Source of the DNA: Haloferax denitrificans ATCC 35960
Lineage (GTDB): Archaea; Halobacteriota; Halobacteria; Halobacteriales; Haloferacaceae
Direction: 5' to 3'
DNA: 64,000 nt
Assembly: GCF_000337795.1 (NCBI RefSeq)
Contig: NZ_AOLP01000014.1
Coordinates: 34,374-98,373, forward strand
The position numbers and the translations under genes are program-made. Below are positions 1 to 7,835 of this stretch, one piece after another (positions within the stretch are counted from its first letter, which is position 1; each line of letters begins with the position of its first letter). The notes below the pieces were generated by a model. It was not told where the DNA came from, did not search any database, and was given only the letters and a program-made list of their open reading frames with translations.

Positions 1-1197
1 CACCTCGGCGATTTGGACGCTCTCGGGCGACGGGATGAGCCCCGCGCCGAGGAAGACGAAGTGGATGACGACGCCCGTCAGGATCGCCGACACGAATATC
101 ATCCCCGAGAGGACGGCCGCGAACGTCGTCCCGTAGTACTCGCGGTAGGCGTCCATGATTGGCGGGACGATGAGGTCGGCGTAGATGTAGCTCAGGACGC
201 TCCCGAACGGCAGGCCGTTCGAAAAGAGGACCGCCCCGAACGGGACGTTCCCGACCGAGCAGACGAAGGTGGCGACGCCGATGACGGCCCCGAGGACCGC
301 GGTCCAGAAGACGTACACCGGGAGCCCGAACGTCGGCCCCGAGAACACCGAGGTCCACACCGCATCGGGGATGAAACCGGCGATGAGGCCGGCGAAGACG
401 AAGCCGATGGCGATTTCGTCCCAGAGCATCCCCCACTCCTTCCACTGCTTGTCGGCGAGCGCCTTCCACCCCGACAGCGACGTGGCCCGCTCGCGGACCG
501 TCGTGTTCGCCGCCTCGGGGTCGAAGCTCTCCTTGCACGACTTCGAGCAGAAGTAGAACGTCCGCCCGTCGTGTTCGACGCTGTACTCCGTCTCGTCGGG
601 GTCGACTTCCATCCCGCAGACGGGGTCACGGACGGTTTCCGAACCCTCGTCTTGGACGTTCCGTCGAGCCTGTTCGACCACCTCGTCGGGCACGACGTAG
701 ACGAGGCCGAACGCCATCAGCCCGATGAGGATGAACCCGCCGATGACGTCGGCCACGAGGAACTGCCAGCCGAGCAGAATCCAGATGACCGCGCCGATTT
801 CGATGACGAGGTTGGTCGAGGCGAACATGAACGCCCCGAGGGTCGCCGCCGCGGAGCCGCCCTTCTTGAACAGGTTCTTCGCGGTGGCGATGGCGCTGTA
901 GGAACACGACGAGGAGACGAAGCCGAAAAGCGAGCCGTAGCCGATTTCCCGCGGGCCGTGGCCCGCCAGTAGCTCCGAGACCTCCTCGCCGGAGGTCCAC
1001 GCCTCCACGCCGCCGGCGATGGCGAAGCCGACGACGAGCGCCCACCACGTCACCCACGCCATGGCCGCGGTGGTCGAAACCGCCTCTCGGGCGCTCTCGA
1101 CGAGGAACGTCCCGAGTGGTTGTGTGGTCGTGAACACGCCGAGTCCGACCGTCACGAGTGCGATGACCGTGAGTATCGCGTATTCGGTCCGGTCCAT
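1..1197 (-). CDS. Permease of the COG0701/DUF318 type with internal YHS metal-binding domain (C-terminus beyond window)
   Basis: Reading leftward from ATG at 1197, the frame stays open to base 1, so the 3' end is cut by the window edge (399 codons visible). It starts MDRTEYAILTVIAL and has about eight hydrophobic membrane segments. Between the two membrane halves is a YHS domain (DPVCGMEVDPDET followed by FYFCSKSCKESF) with the metal-ligand Cys pattern. The family includes ArsP-like permeases; a YHS domain suggests that copper, mercury or another soft metal is sensed or delivered. The substrate is inferred, not shown. It lies just outside the left attachment repeat of the provirus, so it is host DNA. 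Confidence 0.8.
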   Translation of the reverse strand, partial: MDRTEYAILTVIALVTVGLGVFTTTQPLGTFLVESAREAVSTTAAMAWVTWWALVVGFAIAGGVEAWTSGEEVSELLAGHGPREIGYGSLFGFVSSSCSYSAIATAKNLFKKGGSAAATLGAFMFASTNLVIEIGAVIWILLGWQFLVADVIGGFILIGLMAFGLVYVVPDEVVEQARRNVQDEGSETVRDPVCGMEVDPDETEYSVEHDGRTFYFCSKSCKESFDPEAANTTVRERATSLSGWKALADKQWKEWGMLWDEIAIGFVFAGLIAGFIPDAVWTSVFSGPTFGLPVYVFWTAVLGAVIGVATFVCSVGNVPFGAVLFSNGLPFGSVLSYIYADLIVPPIMDAYREYYGTTFAAVLSGMIFVSAILTGVVIHFVFLGAGLIPSPESVQIAEV

Positions 1198-1365
1198 GTG
1201 GGTGTGTATGAGGGGAGCCGTACCTAACTCGGTTGTGCCTAGCAGAATCGGGGTTTCGACGGGGCGCGAGTTCGGATTGTAAAACCCCAAGGGGGAGTGA
1301 GCTCAGAACGTGAGCCGGTGCGTTCGGTTTGAGCCGTCGCTCGTCGCGAAGTTCCTCGCAAAATC

Positions 1366-1379
1366 ATGGGCGCTGCAGG
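1366..1379. repeat. Left attachment repeat (att core)
   Basis: ATGGGCGCTGCAGG is identical to 12899-12912 at the tRNA-Arg 3' end. Matching stops at both edges, so the core is 14 bp. It is not a tRNA gene itself: only the last 12 tRNA bases are present. Confidence 0.85.
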
Positions 1380-1441
1380 GGTTCCGTGAACGGGGTATAT
1401 AAACCACCTCTCGCGTTCGGATATGTCGAACACTCATTGTT

Positions 1442-2488
1442 CTACCACGGGAGGTGATTCCGCCGCTGTTCGGCCCGCTCACGCTCTCCACGGCGGTCAT
1501 AGTGCTTATCGAGCACGAGGTCACTCGCGTCGAGGCGGTCAGACACCACCCGACGCGGCACCTCCTCCCGCCGATAGAGCGTAACCACACCCTTCCGAAC
1601 GTCGTGCGGAGACCGCGAAGACGGACACGTACTGACGTGGTTCAGCTCCACCGCCTCGCACGTCTCGATGTCGCGGTTGTGCGGGCAACCCTGATTCAGC
1701 CAGCAGGGGCGAGTGACCACGTACACGTCCTGCCGAATCGTACTCGCCGACACCCGTCCGTGAGAAGTCGTCAGTAGCGGCTTCCGGCCGAACTCGTCGG
1801 TCGCGTCGACTCGCGGGCCGTCGATGTACGCCTGTAGCATCGTGCCCACCCGGTCAGACACCGAGTTGAACCGCTCTCCCTTCTCGCCGTTCTTGATGGG
1901 CGTGCCCTGGTCGGGCCGGTGCTTGTACTGGACGACCGGCGTCCGGCCGTCGAGGTCGAGGTCACGCAGGTCGAGGCCGCGAATCGCGCCCATCCGCGCA
2001 CCCGTCTCCCACAGCAACGCGAATTCGACGTGCCGCCGGGAAGCGTAGTGGTAGCGGTGGAGGTATTCGAGGATGTCAGTCGCCCGGTCCGGTTCGAGCG
2101 TCGAATCACTCACGTCGTCCGTCCCGGATAGCTTCGGTAGCGGCACCCGCTCGTAGAAGTCCTCGGGAACCGCGTGGATGTTCGCCGCGAACCGGAGGAA
2201 CGCCCGAAGCGTAGTGAGCTGTGATTTGAGCGTGACCGGCGCGATCTCCTCCGGCGTCTCGCCGTCCTCCGCGCCGAAGTTCCCTTCGCGTCTCCAGACG
2301 CGGAACTCGTAGAGGTCCCGGCCGTCGAGCTCGGTCAGGTCGTCGACGCCCGCTTCTTCGCACCACTCGACGAACGCGCGGAGTCGGTACTTGTGGGACT
2401 TCAACGTCCAGTCCGCGAGTTCGTCCTGGCGGGCCTCCAAGTACATTCGGACCGCGCGAGCAGGTTCGAGCGATTCGAGTTTGCTCAT
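1442..2488 (-). CDS. int: Tyrosine recombinase (provirus integrase)
   Basis: 348 aa. The N-terminal SAM-like core-binding region spans roughly 5-110 and the catalytic domain 130-348. Visible catalytic residues are Arg165 in WETGARMGAIR, His295 and Arg298 in SPHDVRKG, and Tyr330 in DKHYDRR. A Cys-containing insert (about 262-290) lies just before the HxxR box, as in many haloarchaeal integrases. The start is fixed by a strong Shine-Dalgarno (GGAGGTGAT) six bases upstream, unusual in this mostly leaderless window. ATG overlaps the stop of a small upstream frame (ATGA). It lies 60 bp from the att repeat, as expected for an element integrase. The SNJ2-type assignment is inference. Confidence 0.9.
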   Translation of the reverse strand: MSKLESLEPARAVRMYLEARQDELADWTLKSHKYRLRAFVEWCEEAGVDDLTELDGRDLYEFRVWRREGNFGAEDGETPEEIAPVTLKSQLTTLRAFLRFAANIHAVPEDFYERVPLPKLSGTDDVSDSTLEPDRATDILEYLHRYHYASRRHVEFALLWETGARMGAIRGLDLRDLDLDGRTPVVQYKHRPDQGTPIKNGEKGERFNSVSDRVGTMLQAYIDGPRVDATDEFGRKPLLTTSHGRVSASTIRQDVYVVTRPCWLNQGCPHNRDIETCEAVELNHVSTCPSSRSPHDVRKGVVTLYRREEVPRRVVSDRLDASDLVLDKHYDRRGERERAEQRRNHLPW

Positions 2489-2571
2489 CGAATCACCTCC
2501 AAACCGGATTCACTTCCGGCCCATTCGCTACGCTTACAACCGCGGTCTGGTAACTGATTCATGGCTTCCAT
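2485..2571 (-). CDS. Possible 28-aa leader ORF of the integrase gene
   Basis: A short frame starting MEAMNQLPDRGC ends in TGA inside the ATGA that starts the integrase. The integrase Shine-Dalgarno lies inside it. A TATA-like TTTAAGTA on this strand near 2665-2672 could drive a transcript whose first ATG is this one. The peptide resembles nothing I know. It may act as a translational-coupling leader, or the frame may be chance. The longer open frame up to 2793 is less likely real. Confidence 0.3.
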   Translation of the reverse strand: MEAMNQLPDRGCKRSEWAGSESGLEVIR

Positions 2572-3024
2572 TGTGAGGCCGCGGTCCGGGTCGGGGGTGC
2601 TGGCTTTGGTAGGTTGAGCACCCTCGAAAGGGACCGTCAGCCGGGTAATCCATTCGATACCCCTACTTAAAGTCCTGAGCCATAGCCGCGGAGTGAAAGT
2701 GTACGTTTGAGCGAAAGTGAATCGACTTTCAGTCACTTCGTCAACGGCCGTCTGTCGTGGGGCTTCAATAGCCCGAGTCGTGTAGGTGAACATGCTTCCG
2801 TACCTCGGTTACGGGAGCCACCGCGGGCCGGTGTTGGAGCACCGGGTCCGCTTTCTGACGCCAACTGAACAACAGTCAGCGTCGCGTGTAGCTTCCGTAT
2901 GAAGTAGCGGAGACAGTCAGGGACCTTAGTATTAACCCAACAATTCGTGTTCTACTCAATTGTGATTCGTGTTTATTTGACCACGTCTCGGTATCGCTTA
3001 TATGTCAAAGACTGACGGTGAGAT
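2489..3024. promoter_or_regulatory. Divergent control region between integrase and phiH1-type regulator
   Basis: This 536-bp gap holds no convincing gene apart from the possible 28-aa leader. Rightward, TTATAT at about 2998-3003 sits 22-27 bases before the regulator ATG at 3025, giving a leaderless transcript. Leftward, a TTTAAGTA element near 2665-2672 can serve the integrase. A 9-bp direct repeat ATTCGTGTT occurs at 2943-2951 and 2965-2973 (22-bp spacing), a candidate operator for the adjacent winged-helix protein. The layout resembles a lysogeny switch; binding is inferred. Confidence 0.5.
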
Positions 3025-3285
3025 ATGCGCCCCCGCGTCGATTGGATGAATCAGACCGACGACCGGGTACTGGAGCTTTTAGACGAATCTGATCTGATTC
3101 TCAGCCCAGCTGTTGTTGCGATGAATCTCGACTACACTCGAAATTGGGTTTCCAGGCGAATGAGTAAACTCAGCAAAGCAGAGCTAATCGAAGAAGTCGA
3201 GCGCGGGTACTACCGGATTTCTTCGAAAGGCCGTGCCTATCTCTCCGGGGAGATCGACGCCGCCGAGTTAGAGAACAGCGAGTGA
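3025..3285 (+). CDS. Winged-helix regulator, phage phiH1 repressor-like
   Basis: 86 aa. It begins MRPRVDWMNQTDDRVLELL, the typical opening of haloarchaeal phiH1-repressor-like winged-helix proteins. The HTH covers about 27-52 (SPAVVAMNLDYTRNWVSRRM) and the wing follows (ERGYYRISSKG). The C-terminus is acidic. It is divergent from the integrase and probably sets lysogeny or integrase expression. TATA at 2998-3003 supports this ATG as the leaderless start. In SNJ2, small proteins help the integrase, so an accessory recombination role is an alternative. Confidence 0.75.
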   Translation: MRPRVDWMNQTDDRVLELLDESDLILSPAVVAMNLDYTRNWVSRRMSKLSKAELIEEVERGYYRISSKGRAYLSGEIDAAELENSE

Positions 3286-3290
3286 GCAAG

Positions 3291-3332
3291 CACCCACCAC
3301 CCTTACCCGTAAAGGGGGCGGGTGGATGGGTG
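3291..3332. terminator. GC-rich hairpin after the regulator gene
   Basis: CACCCACCACCC (3291-3302) pairs with GGGTGG-A-TGGGTG (3320-3332): 12 pairs with one bulged A and a 17-base loop. It begins five bases after the regulator stop, and AT-rich DNA follows. A role as transcription terminator or insulator for the next gene is inferred. Confidence 0.45.
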
Positions 3333-3376
3333 GAAATGAGACTGGTTTTAAATAACAATATATGTGTCTGATAATT

Positions 3377-3838
3377 ATGAGTAGTGACGAACAGACGTGG
3401 GTCAAAGTGTTATTGCTAATATTTCAAAGAAATATGTCTGGAGACTCTTTTACTGGACTTGGTTACCACATTCAATTACAGAAAAGGTCGATTGCGTTAG
3501 AGTTAGACGCACCCGAATCTGAAGTATATGCCGCTATTAAAGAGTTGAAAGACCGAAATTTAATCAAAGAGCCACCAGCCGGAAACCGGAAAGTAGGGTA
3601 CCAAGTCACAAAAGAAGGACTAGATTTAGCTACAAGAATTGAGCAGAGAAAGAAAGAAGCCGACCTGAATAAGTCGGTGGTATTACTGACTGTGGCTTTA
3701 GTTGTGGTAGGCATTGTTCAATTTGTAGTAACTGGACTTGTAGGCCATGATGCACCTGTAATGGAGACTAACCTATCTATGGGGACAGGAATAGTGTTCT
3801 TAGTCGTCATACTGGTTGTCTCTCTAGATTATCTGTGA
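3377..3838 (+). CDS. Membrane-anchored winged-helix protein in AT-rich DNA
   Basis: 153 aa from ATG 3377. An ATG 15 bases upstream is also in frame, but TATA (TTTAAATA, 3347-3354) places the transcript start at about 3377. The N-terminal half is a winged helix (recognition region about 45-65, VYAAIKELKDRNLI, wing KVGYQVTKEG). A short charged helix follows, then two membrane segments (about 94-117 and 135-152). Many codons end in A/T, unlike the GC-rich neighbours, which points to recent acquisition. It could be a membrane-tethered regulator or an immunity function of the provirus. No family name is recognised. Confidence 0.7.
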   Translation: MSSDEQTWVKVLLLIFQRNMSGDSFTGLGYHIQLQKRSIALELDAPESEVYAAIKELKDRNLIKEPPAGNRKVGYQVTKEGLDLATRIEQRKKEADLNKSVVLLTVALVVVGIVQFVVTGLVGHDAPVMETNLSMGTGIVFLVVILVVSLDYL

Positions 3839-3885
3839 CTCGCGCATGCCCTGAAATTTCTTCTACATCAGCTAGAAGTTAGAAA

Positions 3886-4683
3886 CTACTCATCATCAGC
3901 AAACTCCAGATTTGAGTGCTTGTACGTGTAGAGCCGGATATTCTGGTCGTAGCAGTACGACGCATACAGCGCCGGGTGAATCGTTTCCCAGTTCCCCGGA
4001 CCTTCGTCGAGGCTAGACGGGAACGCAACGCTGACCGCTTCGCCTTCCATCTCCACACCGTACGCACCGGTATTCTGTTCCGGGGGAAGCACCTCCACGA
4101 CAATCGCAACTGAAGCGTCCTTGTCACCCTTCTTTTTCACTCGGTCGCCGGGCGAGAACGGATTCTTCGGCTTCTGGTTCATGTAGGCCGTGTTCGGTCC
4201 GAGGTCGATGAGTTCGTTCATCGGCCGGGCCGCGAGGTGATCCAGTTTCTCGGGTTCTTCGCCGGAGTACTTCTCCTGCGAGGCCGCTTTCGATTTCAGC
4301 GTCTCGGTGCGCTCCCAGCCGAGCAGGATGAGGCTGTCTTCGTTGTCTCGATGCCAGACCATCACGATGATATCGTCATCCGGGTCGTTGTCGAGGAGGG
4401 TTTCGGGCAGGAACGCAGACACGTCGCGCGAGGTCTTCACGTCGACCTCGTAGCCGAACACTTCGAAGTCGTACGACGAGAAACTTTCAGGGTTGCATCG
4501 CCGCATCGCTTCTTCGTTCTTCCACTCCCACAGCTCGACGGGAAGGTATTCGCGACAGAACTGTTCGAACGCGAGCTCTCCGAGGTTCCCGATTCGCTTT
4601 ACGTCGAGGTTCTTTCGGTCTTGAACTTTCGCTTGGTGGTTGGCGCGTTCGTAGTCGATTTCGTCCGGAGTATAGCGGTACAC
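3886..4683 (-). CDS. Predicted PD-(D/E)XK nuclease-fold protein
   Basis: 265 aa. The N-terminal domain shows the restriction-endonuclease pattern: Glu36 in a helix (GNLGELAFEQF), Asp72 in SYDFEVFGYEV, and Asp81-x-Lys83 in VDVKTS, followed by hydrophobic strands (DDIIVMVWH, LILLGWERT). The C-terminal 90 residues look like a small beta domain (FSPGDRVKKKG) ending YDQNIRLYTYKH, a region I associate with haloarchaeal mobile elements. It sits in the accessory block between the virion genes and the regulators, with its own gap on both sides. It could act in superinfection exclusion, DNA processing or host defence. No methyltransferase partner is nearby. Confidence 0.6.
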   Translation of the reverse strand: MYRYTPDEIDYERANHQAKVQDRKNLDVKRIGNLGELAFEQFCREYLPVELWEWKNEEAMRRCNPESFSSYDFEVFGYEVDVKTSRDVSAFLPETLLDNDPDDDIIVMVWHRDNEDSLILLGWERTETLKSKAASQEKYSGEEPEKLDHLAARPMNELIDLGPNTAYMNQKPKNPFSPGDRVKKKGDKDASVAIVVEVLPPEQNTGAYGVEMEGEAVSVAFPSSLDEGPGNWETIHPALYASYCYDQNIRLYTYKHSNLEFADDE

Positions 4684-4737
4684 TATCTACGAGAGGACAT
4701 GGTGGGAAATTGAATCTTTCTCAGAGCTCAATTACCG

Positions 4738-5073
4738 CTATTCATCGATGAGTAGATCATTGATGTCTTCAATAGTGAGTCCGTCAAGACCCATCGAAAT
4801 CTCTGCTTCATTCGGCCCAGGTTGTTCATAGTTCCAGATATTGAGCAGATGAGGACGAACATCATCTCTCGATTCGTATTCTTTTTTCTCATTCTTCGCT
4901 TCTTCAAGCGTATCGAACAGGCCTAGTCTCGCTCGGCTATAGGTGAGTTCGTACACAGGCGAATATGGTCTTTCGATAACATAAATCCCAACCCGTTTAA
5001 TTTGAGGGTGTTCGATTAGAAAGCAACCCGTGAAACTCCTCCCAGTCTTCGAACTGCTCCTGAAACAGATCAC
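4738..5073 (-). CDS. Hypothetical protein, AT-rich accessory gene
   Basis: 111 aa if ATG 5073 is used. This overlaps the ATPase 3' end by 77 bases, and the first 25 or so residues read as an alternate frame of that gene. From about residue 27 (VGIYVIERPYSPVYELTY) the DNA turns AT-rich and the protein looks genuine: strands, then an acidic helical tail ending GLDGLTIEDINDLLIDE. No ATG, GTG or TTG in frame lies close to the composition change, so the true start is uncertain. Function unknown. Confidence 0.5.
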   Translation of the reverse strand: MICFRSSSKTGRSFTGCFLIEHPQIKRVGIYVIERPYSPVYELTYSRARLGLFDTLEEAKNEKKEYESRDDVRPHLLNIWNYEQPGPNEAEISMGLDGLTIEDINDLLIDE

Positions 5074-5983
5074 TCGGTAGGTTCCACGCCCACGGCGCGG
5101 CGTCGTCGGGGTCGTACTTCTCCAGCGTCGGTTCGAGGTTCACGAGCGAGCCGCCGAACAACTCACCATCGGGCGAGTCTGAATCGGCGTCCCAGTCGCG
5201 GTAGAACGTCACTTCGTCCTGCGCCTCTTTGTAGAACGACAGCGTCGAGAGCCGTTTCTGTTCAGGATGCACGTCTTTCCCGGTGTGGCTCACCACGCCG
5301 ACGGATTCGACGCCGAGCTTCGAGAACCGCTTAATCGCGGGCGTCCACTGGGACGCCACTTCGCGGCTGAACGTCCGGGCGTCGAAGTGCGTCGAGCCTT
5401 CGTCGATAGTGACGGTCTTCGGTCGTTCGCGGTGGGTCAGCAGCACGTCCATCAGGTCGTACATCGACCGCACCACGATGTCCGCGCCGTCCCACGTCCC
5501 CACGTTCGAGATGACCAGCAGGTCATCTCCGAAGTGCGCCCGCGCGAGGTCGCCGTTCAAGAGGAACATCGTGTTCGTCTTGCCCGTGTTTGGGTTCCCC
5601 GCGCCGGTGATGGTCGTGAGACCACCGCCGTTTTCGAGCTCGTCGACGAGCCGAAGCGGGAGCGTCAGCGAACTGGCGTCGAGGTCCTGCTGGGTCACGC
5701 CGACGAGGTACGAAAGCGCGGTCGCGTGCGACGACTGCACCGCGCGGGTCGCGGCTTGAGTCCGAAGCGACGAATCGACGAGCCTCCCCAGCGAGGTCTC
5801 GGCGAACGAGTCGGCCAGTTCGTCGTCGTCCGCGAGGTCGAGCGAGTTCAGGAACGACAGGTTCGCGTGGTCGCCCTGCGAGACCGGCAGTCCCGCGTGG
5901 TCGAGCAGTCTGTGGTCGCCGTCGATGCGCCCGCGCACCTGTTCGTACAGCTTCGCCGCCGTCAGCAGTCGTTCGTCGGTCAC
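4997..5983 (-). CDS. P-loop ATPase, pleolipovirus VP8-like
   Basis: 328 aa. Walker A is GNPNTGKT (129-136). Walker B is TVTIDEGS with Asp194-Glu195. A later VESVGVVSHTGKD segment fits a sensor/strand region. An alpha-helical N-terminal 115 residues precede the ATPase core. It closes the main leftward virion gene block, and its ATG overlaps the upstream stop (TGA/ATG at 5980-5983). Pleolipoviruses encode one such putative ATPase at this position; its exact job (genome handling or assembly) is not known. Confidence 0.8.
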   Translation of the reverse strand: MTDERLLTAAKLYEQVRGRIDGDHRLLDHAGLPVSQGDHANLSFLNSLDLADDDELADSFAETSLGRLVDSSLRTQAATRAVQSSHATALSYLVGVTQQDLDASSLTLPLRLVDELENGGGLTTITGAGNPNTGKTNTMFLLNGDLARAHFGDDLLVISNVGTWDGADIVVRSMYDLMDVLLTHRERPKTVTIDEGSTHFDARTFSREVASQWTPAIKRFSKLGVESVGVVSHTGKDVHPEQKRLSTLSFYKEAQDEVTFYRDWDADSDSPDGELFGGSLVNLEPTLEKYDPDDAAPWAWNLPSDLFQEQFEDWEEFHGLLSNRTPSN

Positions 5984-6357
5984 GCGGAGTCACCTCCGTC
6001 GAGGGGATGCGGGCCGAACTCGGGGGTCGAACTGCCGTCGAGGTCGTGAGCGCAGTCGCGCCCGTCTCCGTCACCGTCGGAGCGGTCAGGCGTGAGTTCG
6101 TCCGAGTCGTCCCGCGCGTGGTTCCGCACGAGGTACGCGGTCGCCAGCGGCAGGGCCGCCGAGACGAACAGATGCGTGTTCGTCACCGGGTAGTACGACG
6201 CCGCCACCGCGCCGTCGTCAAGGAAGCGCATCGGCACGTCGAGCGCCCGCGGCGGTATCATCAGGATACCGAACCACAGGCCAGCGACGATGCCGACCGA
6301 CAGCGAGAGGGCGATTATGTACTGTTCGCGCGTCGAGAGTTCGAGTTCGAGTTTCAT
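5980..6357 (-). CDS. Provirus membrane protein, two transmembrane segments
   Basis: 125 aa. Two hydrophobic segments at about 12-34 (YIIALSLSVGIVAGLWFGIL) and 60-78 are followed by a long Asp/Gly-rich tail of about 45 residues. Overlaps with both neighbours by ATGA-type junctions show co-translation. It probably belongs to the conserved small membrane proteins encoded between spike and ATPase genes in pleolipoviruses. Confidence 0.7.
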   Translation of the reverse strand: MKLELELSTREQYIIALSLSVGIVAGLWFGILMIPPRALDVPMRFLDDGAVAASYYPVTNTHLFVSAALPLATAYLVRNHARDDSDELTPDRSDGDGDGRDCAHDLDGSSTPEFGPHPLDGGDSA

Positions 6358-7217
6358 TCTGCTTCACCGTTGGCCGCGTGTTGTTTCCGTCGCTGGTCGA
6401 GGTCCGCCAGCGGGTCTGGTGCCGGGTCGCCGTCACCTGGTGCCCACTCGGTCGGGTCTTCGTCGAAGATGGAATCCGAGCCGTCGAGGTCGAAGTCTTC
6501 GAGCACGCTATCAATCTCCGAGTGAAGCGCCTCGCCGTCGTCCGGGAGCGCGCCTTTCTCGAACGTCCGCACGACGTGTTTCACGGTCTTGACAGCCGCC
6601 GCCCGGACGATAGCGAAGGAGTTGATTTCGAGTGATTCGCCTTTCCGGGCCTTCGGTTCCAGCTGTTGCCGATTGTACCGGAGGTATTCGAGCGCCCGCG
6701 CCAGCACCGGGTCCGGCAGTGAGCCGACCCACGTCCCGGCGACTTCTCGGGCGTCGAGGTCGACGCCGCGGCCGAACGCGAGGTTCGGCGTCGCCCACCA
6801 CAGCTGTCCATCGACAACTGTCCACTCGGACCACCGCGGCGTCGGGCAGGTGTAGACACCCGCGCCGTCGCGGTCGAGCAGGTCGACGTCGACGAGCCAC
6901 ATCATCTGCGGGCCGCCCATCAGGTCAACGGCCTGTCCGCCGACCCAGCGCCCGGCGATGACCGCCGAGAGGCCAGCCGTCAGGCCGATGATTTGGAGCG
7001 AGCGAGGCACGCGCACGTCGAAGACGAGCACGAGGCCGACGAGCAACAGCGAGCCAGCGACAGCGAGGTGAACGCCGTAGCGCATCACCCACACGAACGC
7101 TGTGACGAGCCGTCCCGCGTCGCGGTCCGGCGCGACCGTCGTCGAGGCCGCGCCCATTTCTGGTTCTTCCGGGGTTTCGCGCTGAGCCTCAGCTGAGCTT
7201 TCGGCGTCGTCGCTCAT
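6354..7217 (-). CDS. Provirus membrane-associated protein
   Basis: 287 aa. An acidic N-terminal stretch is followed by two adjacent membrane segments (about 47-68 and 74-92) and a soluble domain with a DRDGAGVYTCPTPRWSEW strand region and a helical stretch (ALEYLRYNRQQL). The Asp/Glu-rich tail ends QHAANGEAE. It is four-base-overlapped on both sides within the virion operon. The position between spike and ATPase matches a conserved pleolipoviral gene of unknown function. Confidence 0.7.
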   Translation of the reverse strand: MSDDAESSAEAQRETPEEPEMGAASTTVAPDRDAGRLVTAFVWVMRYGVHLAVAGSLLLVGLVLVFDVRVPRSLQIIGLTAGLSAVIAGRWVGGQAVDLMGGPQMMWLVDVDLLDRDGAGVYTCPTPRWSEWTVVDGQLWWATPNLAFGRGVDLDAREVAGTWVGSLPDPVLARALEYLRYNRQQLEPKARKGESLEINSFAIVRAAAVKTVKHVVRTFEKGALPDDGEALHSEIDSVLEDFDLDGSDSIFDEDPTEWAPGDGDPAPDPLADLDQRRKQHAANGEAE

Positions 7218-7804
7218 GCGACACGCTCCATGCCCCGGTGGAGGCCGAAGCGCCGCCGGACGATTATCAGGAGCGCACCGAACGACGTGCCGAGCGCGCC
7301 GCCGATAGCCGCGTCTCGCACGTCCGTTCCGGTGAACGGGCCGGCGATGAGCGCCGAGCCGTCCTCGAACCGGATTTCCGTGTATTGGCCGTTCTCGATG
7401 GAGTAGGACGTAACGATAGTCACCCGCGGTTCGGGCGAGTCGATTCGAATCGTCGTCCGTCCGGGCGGAATCGGTCGGTTGACCAGATTCCCGGCCGCGG
7501 CACCGGTCGAGGTCGAGCCGGTCGGCGCGGTCACCGTGACCGTCCGCGGTAGGTCCGATTCGAGCGTGATGATGGCAGTCCCATCGCGGTACTCAGCGGA
7601 GACGATTCGAACCGCGCGGTCGCCGGCCACGTCGCCGAAGTACGCCGTTTCGTTCGACGACTCCGAAGCCGTGGGCGGAGCCGCGGCTGTCGTCGTCTCT
7701 GTCGGAGCAGACGCGGTCGCGGTCTCTTGGGCGGCGACTGTGCCCGGCACAGCGAACAGCAGAGCGATACAACTGACGAGTATGATGGTGTGTATTCGAG
7801 TCAT
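7214..7804 (-). CDS. Secreted/anchored provirus protein with signal peptide
   Basis: 196 aa from ATG 7804 (MTRIHTIILVSCIALLFAV), which opens a classical signal peptide cut near VAAQ. A longer open frame upstream overlaps the previous gene and lacks a signal. A Thr/Ala-rich linker (TASAPTETTTAAAPP) is followed by a beta-rich domain (RIVSAEYRDGTAIITLESDL) and a C-terminal membrane helix (ALGTSFGALLIIVRRRF). The topology suggests a minor envelope protein with its bulk outside. Confidence 0.75.
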   Translation of the reverse strand: MTRIHTIILVSCIALLFAVPGTVAAQETATASAPTETTTAAAPPTASESSNETAYFGDVAGDRAVRIVSAEYRDGTAIITLESDLPRTVTVTAPTGSTSTGAAAGNLVNRPIPPGRTTIRIDSPEPRVTIVTSYSIENGQYTEIRFEDGSALIAGPFTGTDVRDAAIGGALGTSFGALLIIVRRRFGLHRGMERVA

Positions 7805-7835
7805 ACGAAGGGGTGGGGCAGGAGGTGAGCGAGCG

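Noticed and set aside
1366..1379. Second tRNA-Arg gene at the left end
   Set aside because: Only 12 tRNA bases are present; it is the att remnant.
2485..2793. 102-aa frame upstream of the integrase as a full gene
   Set aside because: Composition and start context are poor and the likely promoter lies inside it; only the last 28 codons remain plausible.
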